Shown here one piece after another: positions 1 to 5,882 of a stretch of 10,742 nt of DNA. The first letter of the stretch is position 1; each line of letters opens with the position of its first letter. The notes under the pieces were generated by a model. The model worked only from the letters and a program-made list of their open reading frames with translations, did no database searches and was not told the DNA's origin. This DNA comes from Brachybacterium sp. (GTDB lineage Bacteria; Actinomycetota; Actinomycetes; Actinomycetales; Dermabacteraceae): the NCBI GenBank assembly GCA_027322375.1, contig DAHVRS010000334.1, positions 1-10,742 of the forward strand. The letters run 5' to 3'. The position numbers were made by a program, and so were the translations under genes.

Positions 1-780
1 GTCGAGGGTGGGGCCCAGGAAGCGGCGGGAGAGGCGGGCGAAGTTCTCGCTGCCGCGGCCCTCCGCGGTCTGGGAGAAGACGTGGCGCGGCGGGCGGGAG
101 TCCTCGCGCAGCTGGTCGGTGCCGCGCAGCTGGCGGTAGACGTCCAGCGCCGTCTCCTCCGCGGAGGAGACGAGGGTGACGTCCGGGCCCATGAGGTAGC
201 TGATGGGGCCGGCGAGCATCGGGTAGTGGGTGCAGCCCAGCACGAGCGTGTCCACACCGGCCTCGCGCACCGGCGCCAGGTACTTCTCCGCCTCGGCGAC
301 GACCTCCTCGCCGCTGACCACACCGTTCTCGACGAACTCGACGAAGCGCGGGCAGGCCTGCGTGGTGAGGGTCAGCGCGGGCGCGGCGGCGAAGGCGTCC
401 TCGTAGGCGCGGGAGGTGACGGTGCCCTGCGTCGCGATCACGCCCACGCGGTGGTTGCGGGTCGCGGCGACGGCGCGGCGCACGGCCGGCTGGATCACCT
501 CGACGACGGGGACGTCGTAGCGTTCGCGGGCGTCGCGCAGCACGGCGGCGGAGGCGGTGTTGCAGGCGATGACGAGCATCTTCACACCGTGGTCGACCAG
601 ACGATCCATGATCTGCAGGGCGAGGGAGCGCACATCGGCGATGGGCCGGGGGCCGTAGGGGCCGTGCGCGGTGTCGCCGATGTAGACCAGCTCCTCCTGC
701 GGCAGCTGGTCGAGGACAGCGCGGGCGACGGTGAGCCCGCCCACCCCGGAGTCGAAGATCCCGATCGGCGCGTTGTTCAT
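1..780 (-). CDS. murI: Glutamate racemase, 3' end beyond window
   Basis: Glutamate racemase converts L-glutamate to D-glutamate in the cytoplasm without a cofactor and supplies the D-Glu of the peptidoglycan stem peptide. The 260 codons visible stay open to the window edge; the family is usually about 265-280 residues, so nearly all of it is here. Seen: the N-terminal [13 protein letters not shown] (residues 6-18, with the Asp/Ser pair of the active site), GDTAHGPYG (35-43), the first catalytic cysteine in ACNTAS (Cys73), ATQGTV (116-121) and the second catalytic cysteine in GCTHYP (Cys183, followed by His185). The ATG at 780 is preferred because it directly precedes the conserved N-terminus. 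No Shine-Dalgarno sequence is visible, but TACCCT lies exactly 7 nt upstream, which suggests a leaderless transcript. It lies downstream of clpS and DUF2017 on the same strand but is separated from them by 147 bp holding a palindrome, so it is probably transcribed separately. Confidence 0.96.
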   Translation of the reverse strand, partial: MNNAPIGIFDSGVGGLTVARAVLDQLPQEELVYIGDTAHGPYGPRPIADVRSLALQIMDRLVDHGVKMLVIACNTASAAVLRDARERYDVPVVEVIQPAVRRAVAATRNHRVGVIATQGTVTSRAYEDAFAAAPALTLTTQACPRFVEFVENGVVSGEEVVAEAEKYLAPVREAGVDTLVLGCTHYPMLAGPISYLMGPDVTLVSSAEETALDVYRQLRGTDQLREDSRPPRHVFSQTAEGRGSENFARLSRRFLGPTLD

Positions 781-787
781 CCCGGCA

Positions 788-793
788 AGGGTA
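788..793 (-). promoter_or_regulatory. -10 box of a probable leaderless murI promoter
   Basis: On the minus strand TACCCT (793 to 788) is followed by a 7-nt spacer and then the ATG of murI at 780. This matches the actinobacterial TANNNT -10 placed so that transcription begins at the start codon. The -35 region at the usual distance (CTGTCC, 816-811) is a poor match. The same spacing occurs at pncB and the malic enzyme. Confidence 0.5.
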
Positions 794-842
794 GTGCGGA
801 CGGGTGTCCAGGACAGTGATGGCACGCTCACTGCGTGCGGTC

Positions 843-859
843 TCACATCTCGTTCACAT
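843..859 (-). repeat. Direct repeat ATGTGA upstream of murI
   Basis: On the minus strand ATGTGA occurs twice (859-854 and 848-843), start to start 11 bp, about one helical turn. It lies some 60-80 bp upstream of the inferred murI transcription start. The motif is AT-rich for this genome. A regulator site is possible but there is no direct support; it is a direct repeat, not the inverted TGTGA/TCACA of a CRP site. Confidence 0.2.
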
Positions 860-901
860 TCCGCGCACGGCTCTCGCGCGCCACCGCACGGTCCGGGCCG
901 A

Positions 902-923
902 CGGGCCTGCGGCCGCAGGCCCG
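902..923 (-). terminator. Palindromic hairpin ending the clpS-DUF2017 transcript
   Basis: A 22-bp perfect inverted repeat (left arm CGGGCCTGCGG, right arm CCGCAGGCCCG) begins 4 bp after the DUF2017 stop codon on the minus strand. In RNA it would fold into a long GC stem with a minimal loop. There is no T-run after it, so it resembles the U-less terminators proposed for high-GC actinobacteria. Its place between DUF2017 and the separately promoted murI supports a terminator role. Confidence 0.5.
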
Positions 924-927
924 GCTG

Positions 928-1563
928 TCAATCGAGGGCCCGCAGGAGGCTCTCCTGCAGCCAGCTCAGCAGCTCGTAGACGGCGATGACGATGTCGGAG
1001 CCCACGTGCTCCTCGTCGCCGGAGGGGCCGGCCTCCTCGACCCGCTCCCCGATCTGCTGGAGCATGCGGACGGTGTCGAAGTCGCCGTCGCGCTTCAGGC
1101 CCAGCCGGTCCGCGAGCACGATCCGCACATCGTTCAGGGCGCGCAGCACCACCAGTGCGTCCGCGTCGTCGAGGACCACCTCGCTGTGGCCGCCGCCGCT
1201 CGCGTCGAGGATCGCCATGACCCGGCGGAGGTCGGAGAGCTTGCCGTCGGCGAGGTCCTGCTGGCCCAGCCGCCGGAACTCGGCGGCGGCGCCGGGATCC
1301 TCGGAGGCGGCGGGGAACAGTCGCTGGACCGCGGAGTCGCTGGGCTCGCGGGCGTCGCGTCCGGCGAACTCAGCCTCCAGGCGGCGCAGCGGGTCCTCGC
1401 TCTGGGCGGCGCGGCGCAGCACCTCGCCCTCGGTGTCGAGGCCGAGGTCGGCGCGGATCAGGTCCGCGGTCTCCTGCGCGACCTGGGCGATGATCGCCTT
1501 CTCCTCGCCGTCCAGGCGGCACGCGAGGCTGCCGTCGGCGCGGCGGCGGAATGCGTGCGCCAT
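928..1563 (-). CDS. DUF2017 family protein
   Basis: A 211-residue soluble protein matching the actinobacterial DUF2017 family, whose function is not established. The N-terminus (MAHAFRRRADGSLACRL) leads into a mostly helical, acidic protein, with no signal peptide or membrane segment. The central part has a low-complexity Asp/Glu/Ala-rich stretch with the LFPAAS motif (about residues 82-87). The C-terminal half (VLRALNDVRIVLADRLGL, then SDIVIAVYELLSWLQESLL) is the most conserved-looking part. The start is firm: ATG at 1563 shares one base with the clpS stop (TGATG), with a GGAGG Shine-Dalgarno just upstream inside the end of clpS. Such translational coupling suggests the two are made together. 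Neighbours in other actinobacteria are also clpS and murI, so a role near proteolysis or cell-wall supply can be guessed, not shown. Confidence 0.9.
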   Translation of the reverse strand: MAHAFRRRADGSLACRLDGEEKAIIAQVAQETADLIRADLGLDTEGEVLRRAAQSEDPLRRLEAEFAGRDAREPSDSAVQRLFPAASEDPGAAAEFRRLGQQDLADGKLSDLRRVMAILDASGGGHSEVVLDDADALVVLRALNDVRIVLADRLGLKRDGDFDTVRMLQQIGERVEEAGPSGDEEHVGSDIVIAVYELLSWLQESLLRALD

Positions 1564-1886
1564 CAGTCCTCCCCTGCCCGCTCGAGGGTGGCGTGCAGGC
1601 CGAAGGAGTGCATGGCCTGGACGTCCGTCTCGACCCGTTCGCGGGAGCCGCGCGAGACGATCGCGCGACCCTCCTCATGGACCTGCATCATCAGCTGCTC
1701 GGCGACGAGGCGGGAGTAGCCGAAGTAGCGGCGGAAGACGAAGACGACGTAGCTCATGAGGTTCACCGGGTCGTTCCAGACCACGGTGCACCAGGGACCG
1801 TCGGTCTCCGACCGCACCTGCACGCCGCTCGCGAGATCGGTGCGCGCCCCGGTGCCCGGGTCGACGCGCGGCAGATCCACCGGCAT
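1563..1886 (-). CDS. clpS: ATP-dependent Clp protease adaptor ClpS
   Basis: ClpS is the N-recognin of the N-degron pathway: it binds proteins with destabilising N-terminal residues and hands them to the Clp AAA+ unfoldase (ClpC in actinobacteria) for degradation by ClpP. This 107-residue protein has the expected size and core: VVWNDPVNLMSYVVFVF (residues 35-51) and MMQVHEEGRAIVSRGSRE (66-83). Asn38, Asp39 and His70 correspond to the residues that hold the substrate's alpha-amino group (N34, D35, H66 in E. coli). The first 30 residues are a poorly conserved flexible extension. The start at 1886 has a strong GAGGAG Shine-Dalgarno at 1900-1891. It is first in an operon with DUF2017 (1-base overlap) and diverges from pncB. 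Confidence 0.95.
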   Translation of the reverse strand: MPVDLPRVDPGTGARTDLASGVQVRSETDGPWCTVVWNDPVNLMSYVVFVFRRYFGYSRLVAEQLMMQVHEEGRAIVSRGSRERVETDVQAMHSFGLHATLERAGED

Positions 1887-1937
1887 GCAGACTCCTCCTC
1901 GCTCCCCGCGCTCTCGAGGTCCGAGCGCGGCGGGATG

Positions 1938-1943
1938 AGTCTA
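1938..1943 (-). promoter_or_regulatory. -10 box of a candidate clpS promoter
   Basis: TAGACT on the minus strand (1943 to 1938) fits TANNNT and lies about 52 bp upstream of the clpS ATG. It would give a leader of roughly 45 nt that contains the strong Shine-Dalgarno. The -35 region at 17 bp (GGCAGC) is not convincing, so this rests on the -10 alone. Confidence 0.35.
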
Positions 1944-1980
1944 CGGGGCGCGCCCTGCACGCTGCCTGCTCGCCACGCAC

Positions 1981-1995
1981 TACGGTGGACACCGT
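1981..1995 (+). promoter_or_regulatory. Leaderless pncB promoter with overlapping inverted repeat
   Basis: TACGGT (1981-1986) is followed by exactly 7 nt and then GTG at 1994, the spacing of a leaderless actinobacterial transcript. The same bases form a perfect inverted repeat, ACGGTG-GA-CACCGT (1982-1995), running from the -10 box to the start codon. A repressor bound there would block initiation, but with 6-bp arms chance is possible. No good -35 is visible. Confidence 0.4.
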
Positions 1996-3373
1996 GACTT
2001 CTGCCCTGCTCACCGATCTCTACGAGCTGACGATGCTGGAGGCCGCCCGCGAGGCCGGCACCGCATCGCGCCGCTGCGTCTTCGAGGTGTTCACCCGTTC
2101 CCTGCCCGAGGGCCGCCGCTACGGCGCGCTCGCCGGCACCGCCCGCGTCCTCGACGCGATCATGGACTTCCGCTTCGACGACGCGGACCTGCGCTACCTG
2201 CGCAAGGCCGGCGTGCTGAAGGAGGAGACCCTCGAGCACCTCGCGGAGTACCGCTTCACCGGCGATGTGCACGGCTACGCGGAGGGCGAGCTGTACTTCC
2301 CCGGCTCGCCGGTGCTGCGCATCGAGGGGACCTTCGAGAACGCGGTGCTGCTGGAGACCGTGGTGCTCTCGATCCTGAACCACGACTCCGGCGTCGCTTC
2401 GGCCGGCTCCCGCATGGTCACGGCCGCGCGCGGGCGCCCCTGCATCGAGATGGGCGGGCGGCGCGTGCACGAGGACGCGGCGATCGCGGCGGCCCGTGCC
2501 GCGTACGTGGTGGGCTTCGGCTCGACCTCGAACCTCGCCGCCGGCGCGCACTACCGGGTCCCGGTCGCGGGCACCGCCGCGCACGCCTTCACCCTCCTGC
2601 ACGACACGGAGGAGGAGGCCTTCCGAGCTCAGCTCTCCGCGCAGGGCGCAGGCACGACCGTGCTCGTGGATACCTATGACGTGGAGGCAGCTGTCCGCAC
2701 CGCGGTCGAGATCGCGGGCCCCGAGCTCGGGGCGGTGCGGCTGGACTCCGGCGACCTCGGTGCGCAGGCCCATGAGGTGCGTGCCCTGCTGGACTCCCTC
2801 GGCGCGACCTCCACCCGCATCACCGCGACCGGCGACCTGGACGAGTACCGGGTCGAGGAGCTGAAGGACGCACCGCTGGACGGCTACGGGATCGGGACGC
2901 GCCTGGTCACCGGCGGTGGGCATCCCGCTCCCGGCTTCGTGTACAAGCTGGTCGAACGGGAAGCCGCCGACGGCACGATGCAGCCGGTCGGGAAGCGCTC
3001 GACCGCGAAGGCGACGCTCGGGGCGGGCAAGGCGGCGTTCCGCATGCTCGTGGGCGGGACCGCCTTCGCCGAGCTCGTGCTGCCGGGCGAGGAGGAGGTC
3101 GCGGAGTTCGAGCGGGAGCTGATCTCCGAGCTGACCTCCGGCACTTCGAGCCCGGACTGGAAGCGCACCTCGATGCGTCCCCTGCAGACCCCGCTGATGC
3201 GCGGCGGCGAGCTCGTCGAGGATCTGCGCGGCCCTGCCCGGGTGCAGGCGGCGCGGGAGCACCATGCCATGGCGCTCGCCGAACTCGGGATCCCGGCCGG
3301 CGACGGGCCCGATGGCCCGGTCGCGATCCCCACGGTCACCGACGGGGCCGAGGCCGCGCGCGTCCTGAGCTGA
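1994..3373 (+). CDS. pncB: Nicotinate phosphoribosyltransferase
   Basis: PncB joins nicotinate and PRPP, with ATP hydrolysis, to make nicotinate mononucleotide, the entry step of the Preiss-Handler NAD salvage route. Counting from GTG 1994 (459 residues, normal for the family): TSALLTDLYELTML (2-15) is the conserved N-terminus. SILNHDSGVASAGSRM (about 127-142) and GFGSTSNLAAG follow. GTAAHAFTLLHD contains the histidine (His197) expected to be phosphorylated during catalysis. VLVDTYD and VRLDSGDLG (Asp251) form the PRPP/nicotinate site, and YGIGTRLVTGG is the phosphate loop near the C-terminal part. The start could instead be GTG 1985 (three residues longer). I prefer 1994 because the conserved MTSALLTD begins there and a TANNNT box lies 7 nt upstream. 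It is transcribed alone, divergent from clpS and ended by the palindrome at 3397-3424. Confidence 0.95.
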   Translation: MTSALLTDLYELTMLEAAREAGTASRRCVFEVFTRSLPEGRRYGALAGTARVLDAIMDFRFDDADLRYLRKAGVLKEETLEHLAEYRFTGDVHGYAEGELYFPGSPVLRIEGTFENAVLLETVVLSILNHDSGVASAGSRMVTAARGRPCIEMGGRRVHEDAAIAAARAAYVVGFGSTSNLAAGAHYRVPVAGTAAHAFTLLHDTEEEAFRAQLSAQGAGTTVLVDTYDVEAAVRTAVEIAGPELGAVRLDSGDLGAQAHEVRALLDSLGATSTRITATGDLDEYRVEELKDAPLDGYGIGTRLVTGGGHPAPGFVYKLVEREAADGTMQPVGKRSTAKATLGAGKAAFRMLVGGTAFAELVLPGEEEVAEFERELISELTSGTSSPDWKRTSMRPLQTPLMRGGELVEDLRGPARVQAAREHHAMALAELGIPAGDGPDGPVAIPTVTDGAEAARVLS

Positions 3374-3396
3374 GTCGCGGCGACAGCCGACGGATC

Positions 3397-3424
3397 CGGC
3401 CGACGGGGCGCGCCCCGTCGGCCG
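3397..3424. terminator. 28-bp perfect palindrome, probable bidirectional terminator
   Basis: Each 14-bp arm (left CGGCCGACGGGGCG, right its exact reverse complement) abuts the other with no spacer. It sits in the 77-bp gap between the stop codons of convergent pncB (3373) and the helicase gene (3451). In RNA it gives a GC-rich stem with at least a 4-nt GCGC loop, and it can work on both strands. No T-run follows on either side. Confidence 0.7.
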
Positions 3425-3450
3425 CGTGCATTCTCAGCAGTTGCGCGCTC

Positions 3451-5259
3451 TCAGCGGCGGCCGACGAACCAGCCCCGCACGATCGAGATCCGCTCCTGGA
3501 TCTGCTCGGCGCTCGCCTGGGCGACGGCCGGTCCTCCGCTGCGGGAGCGCAGCGTGTTGTGGACGGAGCCGTGCGGGGTGCCGGACTTCTTCGCCCACGC
3601 GGAGACCAGCGAGCTGAGCTCCTTGCGCAGGTCCATCAGCTGGCGGTGGTCCACTACGCCCGGGTTGACCGGCGAGTCCGCGGTGCCGTTCTTCTGCCGG
3701 CGCGCCTGCTGCTGGGCCTGCTGCTGCTGGAGGACCGTGCGCATCTGGTCCGCGTCCAGCAGACCCGGGATCCCGAGGAACTCCTGCTCATCCTCGGAGC
3801 CGACCACGCCGCCGGCCCCGTACTCGCCGCCGTCGAAGAGGACGCGGTCGAAGGACGCCTCGGACTCGAGCGCCTCGAAGCTCATCTCGAGCTGATCGGA
3901 GGCCTGCTCGGGCCGGTTCGCCTGCTCGATGAGGGACTCGTCCAGCCCCGTCTCCTCATCGCCGGTCTTCGGCCGCAGGTCCAGGACGTGGTCCCGCTCG
4001 GCCTCCATCTCCGCCGCATGCCCCATCAGGATCGGGACGGTGGGCAGGAAGACGCTCGCGGTCTCGCCACGGGTCCGCGAGCGCACGAAGCGCCCCACGG
4101 CCTGGGCGAAGAACATCGGGGTGGAGGTCGAGGTGGCGTACACGCCGACGGACAGGCGCGGCACATCCACGCCCTCGGACACCATGCGCACCGCGACCAT
4201 CCAGCGGTCGGTGGAGGCGGAGAAGTCCTCGATCCGCTTGCCGGCGCCGACGTCGTCGGAGAGGACCACGGTGGGGGCCTCGCCGCAGATGTCGTGCAGG
4301 GTCGCGGCGTAGGAGCGGGCGGCCTTCTGATCGGTGGCGATGACGAGCCCGCCCGCATCTGGGACATGGCGGCGCACCTCGGTGAGCCGGCGGTCCGCGG
4401 CCGAGAGCACGGACTGGATCCACTCCCCCTTGGGATCCAGCGCCGTGCGCCAGGCCTGCTGGGTGATGTCCTTCGTCTCGAGCGCACCGAGCTGGGCGGA
4501 GACCTCATCGCCGCTCTTGGTGCGCCAGTGCATGCGGCCCGAGTAGGTCATGAACAGCACCGGGCGCACCACGTGGTCGCGCAGCGCGTCGCCGTAGCCG
4601 TAGGTGTAGTCCGCCTTCGAGCGGGCGAAGCCCTCGTCGTCCTGCTCGTAGGTGACGAAGGGGATCTGCGAGTCGTCCGAGCGGAAGGGCGTACCGGTCA
4701 GGGCCAGGCGCCGGGTCGCCGGATCGAAGGCCTCGCGCACGCCCTCGCCCCAGGTGCGGGAGTCGCCGGCGTGGTGGATCTCGTCGAGGATCACCAGGGT
4801 GCGCTCGGCCTCGGTGCGGGCGCGGTGCAGGGCCGGGTGCATGCCGATCTGCGCATAGGTGACGGCGACGCCCTGGTAGTGGCTGCCGTGGGTGCCCTGG
4901 GCGTTGGAGAAGTTCGGGTCCAGGGAGATGCCCACGCGCGCAGCGGCGTCAGCCCACTGGGTCTTCAGATGCTCGGTGGGGGCGACGACGGTCACCCGGC
5001 GCACCGTGCCCTCGGCGAGCAGTCCCGCTGCGATCTGGAGGGCGAAGGTGGTCTTTCCCGCGCCGGGCGTCGCGACGGCGAGGAAGTCCTTCGGGGCGCG
5101 GGTGCGGTACAGCTCGAGCGCCTCGGCCTGCCAGGCACGAAGCTTCGGGACGGTGCCCCAGGCGGCACGCTCGGGATAGGCGACAGGGAGCGTCCGCGCG
5201 GCGGCCTCGGAGGGCTGGCGGGGGTCGCTCTGAGAGAAGAGGGAAGGCGTCGTGTTCAC
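3451..5259 (-). CDS. SF2 DEAD/DEAH-type helicase (type III res-like)
   Basis: An ATP-dependent superfamily 2 helicase of about 602 residues, cytoplasmic; nucleic-acid substrate unknown. Numbering from GTG 5259: a Q-type motif LRAWQAEAL (40-48), Walker A ATPGAGKTT (63-71, Lys69), motif Ia VVAPTEHL, motif II LDEIHHAGD (DEIH at 159-162), motif III LTGTPFR (TGT at 188-190), motif V VSEGVDVPRL (360-369) and motif VI QAVGRFVRSR (386-395). An acidic linker follows, then a Gln-rich run (about 511-520) and a basic helical C-terminal domain (about 536-602). No nuclease motif is visible, so it is not itself a restriction enzyme. GTG 5259 is preferred because GGAGGA lies 4 nt upstream; an in-frame GTG at 5271 would add four residues but has no ribosome site. 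It follows DUF3039 on the same strand, a pairing I recall from other actinobacteria. Confidence 0.9.
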   Translation of the reverse strand: MNTTPSLFSQSDPRQPSEAAARTLPVAYPERAAWGTVPKLRAWQAEALELYRTRAPKDFLAVATPGAGKTTFALQIAAGLLAEGTVRRVTVVAPTEHLKTQWADAAARVGISLDPNFSNAQGTHGSHYQGVAVTYAQIGMHPALHRARTEAERTLVILDEIHHAGDSRTWGEGVREAFDPATRRLALTGTPFRSDDSQIPFVTYEQDDEGFARSKADYTYGYGDALRDHVVRPVLFMTYSGRMHWRTKSGDEVSAQLGALETKDITQQAWRTALDPKGEWIQSVLSAADRRLTEVRRHVPDAGGLVIATDQKAARSYAATLHDICGEAPTVVLSDDVGAGKRIEDFSASTDRWMVAVRMVSEGVDVPRLSVGVYATSTSTPMFFAQAVGRFVRSRTRGETASVFLPTVPILMGHAAEMEAERDHVLDLRPKTGDEETGLDESLIEQANRPEQASDQLEMSFEALESEASFDRVLFDGGEYGAGGVVGSEDEQEFLGIPGLLDADQMRTVLQQQQAQQQARRQKNGTADSPVNPGVVDHRQLMDLRKELSSLVSAWAKKSGTPHGSVHNTLRSRSGGPAVAQASAEQIQERISIVRGWFVGRR

Positions 5260-5263
5260 AGCG

Positions 5264-5269
5264 TCCTCC
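5264..5269 (-). promoter_or_regulatory. Ribosome binding site deciding the helicase start
   Basis: GGAGGA on the minus strand (5269 to 5264) followed by CGCT and GTG at 5259. It lies inside the longer alternative reading from GTG 5271, which argues for 5259. A TACGGT hexamer (5275 to 5270) sits immediately upstream; as a -10 box it would start the RNA only about 3 nt before GTG 5259 and would lose this site, so the two signals compete. Confidence 0.5.
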
Positions 5270-5329
5270 ACCGTACCGCCGCGGTGCGACGACCCGCCGT
5301 CGGCGCCGATGTGAGGAAGTCGCCGGGTG

Positions 5330-5377
5330 TGTCCGCGCGGGCGGGACCCTCCCTCGAGGATCCCGCCCGCGCGGACA
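5330..5377 (-). terminator. Long stem-loop downstream of DUF3039
   Basis: A 17-bp perfect stem (TGTCCGCGCGGGCGGGA at 5330-5346 paired with 5361-5377) encloses 14 nt that can pair further (CCTC 5348-5351 with GAGG 5356-5359, loop 5352-5355). It lies 53 bp past the DUF3039 stop and 58 bp before the helicase transcript's possible -10 box. It is the strongest stem-loop here after the 3397-3424 palindrome. It probably ends, or partly attenuates, the DUF3039 transcript before the helicase. No T-run. Confidence 0.65.
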
Positions 5378-5408
5378 TGCTGGGAGGTCAGAGCCTCAGC
5401 ATCAGTGC

Positions 5409-5446
5409 CTCAGCGGCGCCTGCCGGAGACTCAGCGGCGCCCGCCG
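5409..5446 (-). repeat. Tandem 21-nt repeat across the DUF3039 stop codon
   Basis: CTCAGCGGCGCCTGCCG (5409-5425) and CTCAGCGGCGCCCGCCG (5430-5446) differ at one base and are spaced by 21 bp, i.e. seven codons. On the minus strand each copy ends CGC-CGC-TGA, so the sequence after the real stop contains a second in-frame copy of the last codons and stop. This looks like a small tandem duplication of the gene end. A third CCTCAGC lies at 5394-5400. Confidence 0.5.
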
Positions 5447-5793
5447 AAGAAGCCGCGGAAGCCGCCGCCGCGGCCGCCTCCCTTGCCATCGCCGTCGTTC
5501 GGCTCGCGCATCCCGTCGTAGATCTCCTTGCACTCCGGGCACACCGGGTACTTGTCGGGGTCGCGGCCGGGCACCCACACCTTGCCGCACAGCGCGATCA
5601 CCGGAGTGCCGCCGAGCGCGGCCTGGGTGATCTTGTCCTTGCGGACGTAGTGGGCGAACCGGTCGTGGTCACCATCGTCGGTGCGCTGATCCTGCTCCTG
5701 CAGCTGCCGGTCCAGGACAGCGGTCGCGCCGGGCGCGGCCCCGGGATCGTCGCTGTAGGGGTCCATGCGGGACGGGTCGGACGTGGAGGACAT
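5431..5793 (-). CDS. DUF3039 family protein, putative zinc-binding
   Basis: A 120-residue soluble protein of the actinobacterial DUF3039 family; function not established. After a variable acidic N-terminus (residues 1-43) comes the conserved core: RFAHYVRKDKI (45-55), PVIALCGKVWVPGRDP (64-79) and YPVCPECKEIYDG (82-94). Cys69, Cys85 and Cys88 (CxxC) with His48 could form one zinc site; this is inferred from residue pattern only. The tail (about 99-120) is almost entirely Gly, Arg and Phe, with GGGRGGGFRGFFGGRR at the end, like an RGG box of RNA-binding proteins. The ATG at 5793 has a good GAGGGA site 7 nt upstream; Met10 is a weaker alternative. It is followed on the same strand by an SF2 helicase and diverges from the VanZ-family gene. 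Confidence 0.9.
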   Translation of the reverse strand: MSSTSDPSRMDPYSDDPGAAPGATAVLDRQLQEQDQRTDDGDHDRFAHYVRKDKITQAALGGTPVIALCGKVWVPGRDPDKYPVCPECKEIYDGMREPNDGDGKGGGRGGGFRGFFGGRR

Positions 5794-5826
5794 GGCTTGC
5801 TCCCTCGGTCGTTGTCTGATGGTGGG

Positions 5827-5832
5827 AGCCTA
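5827..5832 (-). promoter_or_regulatory. -10 box of a candidate DUF3039 promoter
   Basis: TAGGCT on the minus strand (5832 to 5827) is identical to the malic enzyme -10 box. It would start RNA near 5820, leaving a leader of about 27 nt that holds the GAGGGA ribosome site. The -35 at 17 bp (TGTCGG) matches weakly. Confidence 0.4.
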
Positions 5833-5882
5833 GCGGCCCCGCCTCCCGCCCGACAGCCGTGCGGGCTGGGACACTGCCGGTC

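Noticed and set aside
82..819. A 245-codon plus-strand open frame over murI
   Set aside because: Mirror of murI; both catalytic cysteine motifs are on the minus strand.
843..859. A CRP-type operator before murI
   Set aside because: The TGTGA elements are a direct repeat, not the inverted TGTGA-N6-TCACA arrangement.
1763..3265. A 500-codon minus-strand open frame across pncB
   Set aside because: It is the reverse-strand shadow of pncB joined to a frame-shifted clpS; no recognisable domain.
3451..5793. A defence or restriction system made of the helicase and DUF3039
   Set aside because: No methylase, nuclease motif or other defence gene nearby; the surroundings are housekeeping genes and no mobile element signs are seen.
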